From a bacterium (GTDB lineage Bacteria > Margulisbacteria > Marinamargulisbacteria > JAAEMD01): a stretch of 6,355 nt of DNA. The position numbers and the translations under genes are program-made. How positions within the stretch are numbered: the first letter of the stretch is position 1; each line of letters opens with the position of its first letter. The stretch covers positions 1 through 6,355 of the forward strand of contig JAAEMD010000362.1 in NCBI GenBank assembly GCA_024225875.1. Direction: 5' to 3'. This document shows, piece by piece, positions 5,371-6,355 of the stretch. Below the pieces are notes generated by a model. That model searched no databases and was not told the DNA's origin. It was given only the letters and a program-made list of their open reading frames with translations.

Positions 5371-5559
5371 ATGTCAGAAGATGATAACAGGATATTTAAA
5401 TCATTTAAAATTGATATCGCAAAAATGGCCTTAACTAACACTTTAGATCACCAAATAAAAAAACATCAGGATAAAATAAAAAAAGATTTAGGCAGCAAAC
5501 AAGTGAATCTAGGTAAAGAAGCACAAAAACAGTCTCAGCCCAAAAATAAGGCAAAATAA
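5371..5559 (+). CDS. small lysine-rich hypothetical protein
   Basis: I do not recognise this 62-residue protein. It is soluble, strongly charged and rich in Lys and Gln. An acidic start (MSEDD) is followed by a probable amphipathic helix (about 8-40) and a basic, probably disordered tail (QKQSQPKNKAK). There are no cysteines, membrane segment or signal peptide. The perfect ribosome binding site and the 6-base gap to rpe argue that it is a real, well-translated gene in an operon with rpe. The composition would suit a nucleic-acid- or ribosome-associated peptide, but nothing in the sequence proves it. Confidence 0.7.
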   Translation: MSEDDNRIFKSFKIDIAKMALTNTLDHQIKKHQDKIKKDLGSKQVNLGKEAQKQSQPKNKAK

Positions 5560-5565
5560 TAACTG

Positions 5566-6228
5566 ATGAGTAAATACTATATTTCAGCATCAATTCTTTC
5601 AGCAAATCTAGCTAACCTGGGCCAGGATGTTCAAAATGTCATAAATGCCGGTGCTGATATGATACATTTTGATGTTATGGATAATAATTATGTTCCAAAC
5701 TTAACCTTTGGACCTGTTGTCTGTGAATCTCTTATAAAATATGGCATAATGTCTCCTGTTGACGTACACTTGATGGTAGAGCCTGTAGATGATCTGATAG
5801 TCAAATTTGCTGAAGCTGGAGCTTCCTTTATCAGCATTCACCCTGAAGCAACAAAGCATCTGGATCGCAGCCTGCAGTTAATTCGTAATAAAGGGTGTAA
5901 AGCCGGACTGGCTTTTAACCCATCAACTCCACTAACCTGTCTAAAGTATGTGATTGATAAAATAGATATGATTCTAATAATGTCCGTAAACCCTGGTTTT
6001 GCTAATCAGGAATTTATACCATCTGTTTTATCAAAAATTAAAGAGGCAGGAGATATAATCACTAAATCAGGTAGAAAAATTTTATTAGAAGTTGATGGCG
6101 GTATAAAAGAACATAATATAAAAAAAGCCTCTGTTGCCGGTGCTGATACTTTTGTCATAGGTTCCGGGATATTTAAAACAGATAATTACAAAGAAACGAT
6201 AAAAAATATCAGAAGTAATCTTGAATAG
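5566..6228 (+). CDS. rpe: ribulose-phosphate 3-epimerase
   Basis: This cytoplasmic TIM-barrel enzyme interconverts ribulose 5-phosphate and xylulose 5-phosphate in the pentose phosphate pathway. Family motifs occur in order: ASILSAN (8-14), metal ligands H34 and catalytic D36 in HFDVMD, PNLTFGP (44-50), H68 in HLMVEP, NPGF (142-145), catalytic D177 in VDGG, and the phosphate-binding GSGIF (199-203). The length of 220 residues is normal. The usual glycine pair after NPGF is replaced by Ala-Asn. The gene follows the lysine-rich orphan by six bases with no clear binding site of its own, so coupling or leaky translation is likely. It converges on the comFC-like gene with nine bases between the stops. 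Confidence 0.96.
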   Translation: MSKYYISASILSANLANLGQDVQNVINAGADMIHFDVMDNNYVPNLTFGPVVCESLIKYGIMSPVDVHLMVEPVDDLIVKFAEAGASFISIHPEATKHLDRSLQLIRNKGCKAGLAFNPSTPLTCLKYVIDKIDMILIMSVNPGFANQEFIPSVLSKIKEAGDIITKSGRKILLEVDGGIKEHNIKKASVAGADTFVIGSGIFKTDNYKETIKNIRSNLE

Positions 6229-6240
6229 ATAAAAAATCTA
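6226..6240. other. palindrome spanning both convergent stop codons
   Basis: TAGAT-aaaaa-ATCTA includes the TAG of rpe and the TAG of the opposing comFC-like gene. It is a 5-bp hairpin without a T-run, so at best a weak bidirectional termination element. Confidence 0.4.
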
Positions 6241-6355
6241 CCCTTTAACACTGGCAACAGTCAGCACATATATTTCATCAGCGCCATATGTTTTTAAAAG
6301 CCTGGCAATTTCAGATACTGTAGAACCTGTAGTTAAAATATCATCCAGGATAACA
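6238..6355 (-). CDS. ComFC-like phosphoribosyltransferase, C-terminal part (cut by window edge)
   Basis: The minus strand encodes the last 39 residues of a type I phosphoribosyltransferase-fold protein. The PRPP-binding signature VILDDILTTGST is followed by VSEIARLLKTYGADEIYVLTVASVKG and a stop. The helix after the signature and the closing Gly-Ala-x-x-Ile-Tyr-Val strand fit ComFC/GntX proteins, which assist DNA uptake in competence. Ending so soon after that strand is also typical of ComFC. The N-terminal zinc-finger part that would confirm this is outside the window, so another PRTase cannot be excluded. If ComFC is right, it fits with the pilin and prepilin peptidase genes as a transformation-capable cell. 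Confidence 0.75.
   Translation of the reverse strand, partial: VILDDILTTGSTVSEIARLLKTYGADEIYVLTVASVKG

Overview
The window is AT-rich DNA (roughly one third G+C by eye) from a bacterium that appears to have an envelope-spanning pilus or secretion machine. Evidence for this is a prepilin peptidase followed by four genes with class III (prepilin) signal sequences in the order expected for the minor pseudopilins GspH-I-J-K (equally, ComGD-GE-GF-GG or FimT/PilX-type proteins). Shine-Dalgarno sequences are weak or absent before most genes, which argues against an ordinary Firmicute. The DUF4416 gene fits deeply branching Gram-negative phyla or delta-proteobacteria-like lineages. I do not assign a taxon.

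Left part (1-3702, + strand): a tightly packed, probably single operon. It holds a TlpA/ResA-like thioredoxin (open to the left edge), a DUF4416 protein, the bifunctional prepilin peptidase, four minor-pseudopilin-like proteins, and a small three-helix membrane protein of SWEET/PnuC-like appearance. From 551 on, each gene starts within or right next to the stop of the previous one (ATGA, TAATG or a 14-base overlap, and one 5-base gap), so translation is probably coupled. The peptidase would cleave and N-methylate the four pseudopilins beside it. The thioredoxin could serve disulfide chemistry in the envelope, but this is inference. The major pseudopilin, ATPase and platform protein are not here.

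Middle (3703-4763): a 128-bp convergent gap without an obvious terminator, then panE (2-dehydropantoate 2-reductase, coenzyme A pathway) on the minus strand. Its catalytic residues are intact, but it carries a run of nine G (coding strand) in mid-gene that would truncate the protein on any one-base slip.

Right part (4764-6355): a gap of about 600 bp with no credible protein gene but much RNA-like structure. It has a candidate promoter, a 116-nt hairpin with about 35 paired positions, further long-range complementary segments in a pseudoknot-like order, and a rho-independent terminator on the + strand with no gene upstream to terminate. Together these suggest an unrecognised non-coding RNA of about 420 nt or a structured leader; this is the most novel item in the window. 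It is followed by a 62-aa lysine-rich orphan with the best ribosome binding site in the window, by rpe (ribulose-phosphate 3-epimerase), and, convergent with rpe, by the 3' end of a ComFC-type phosphoribosyltransferase gene cut by the right edge.
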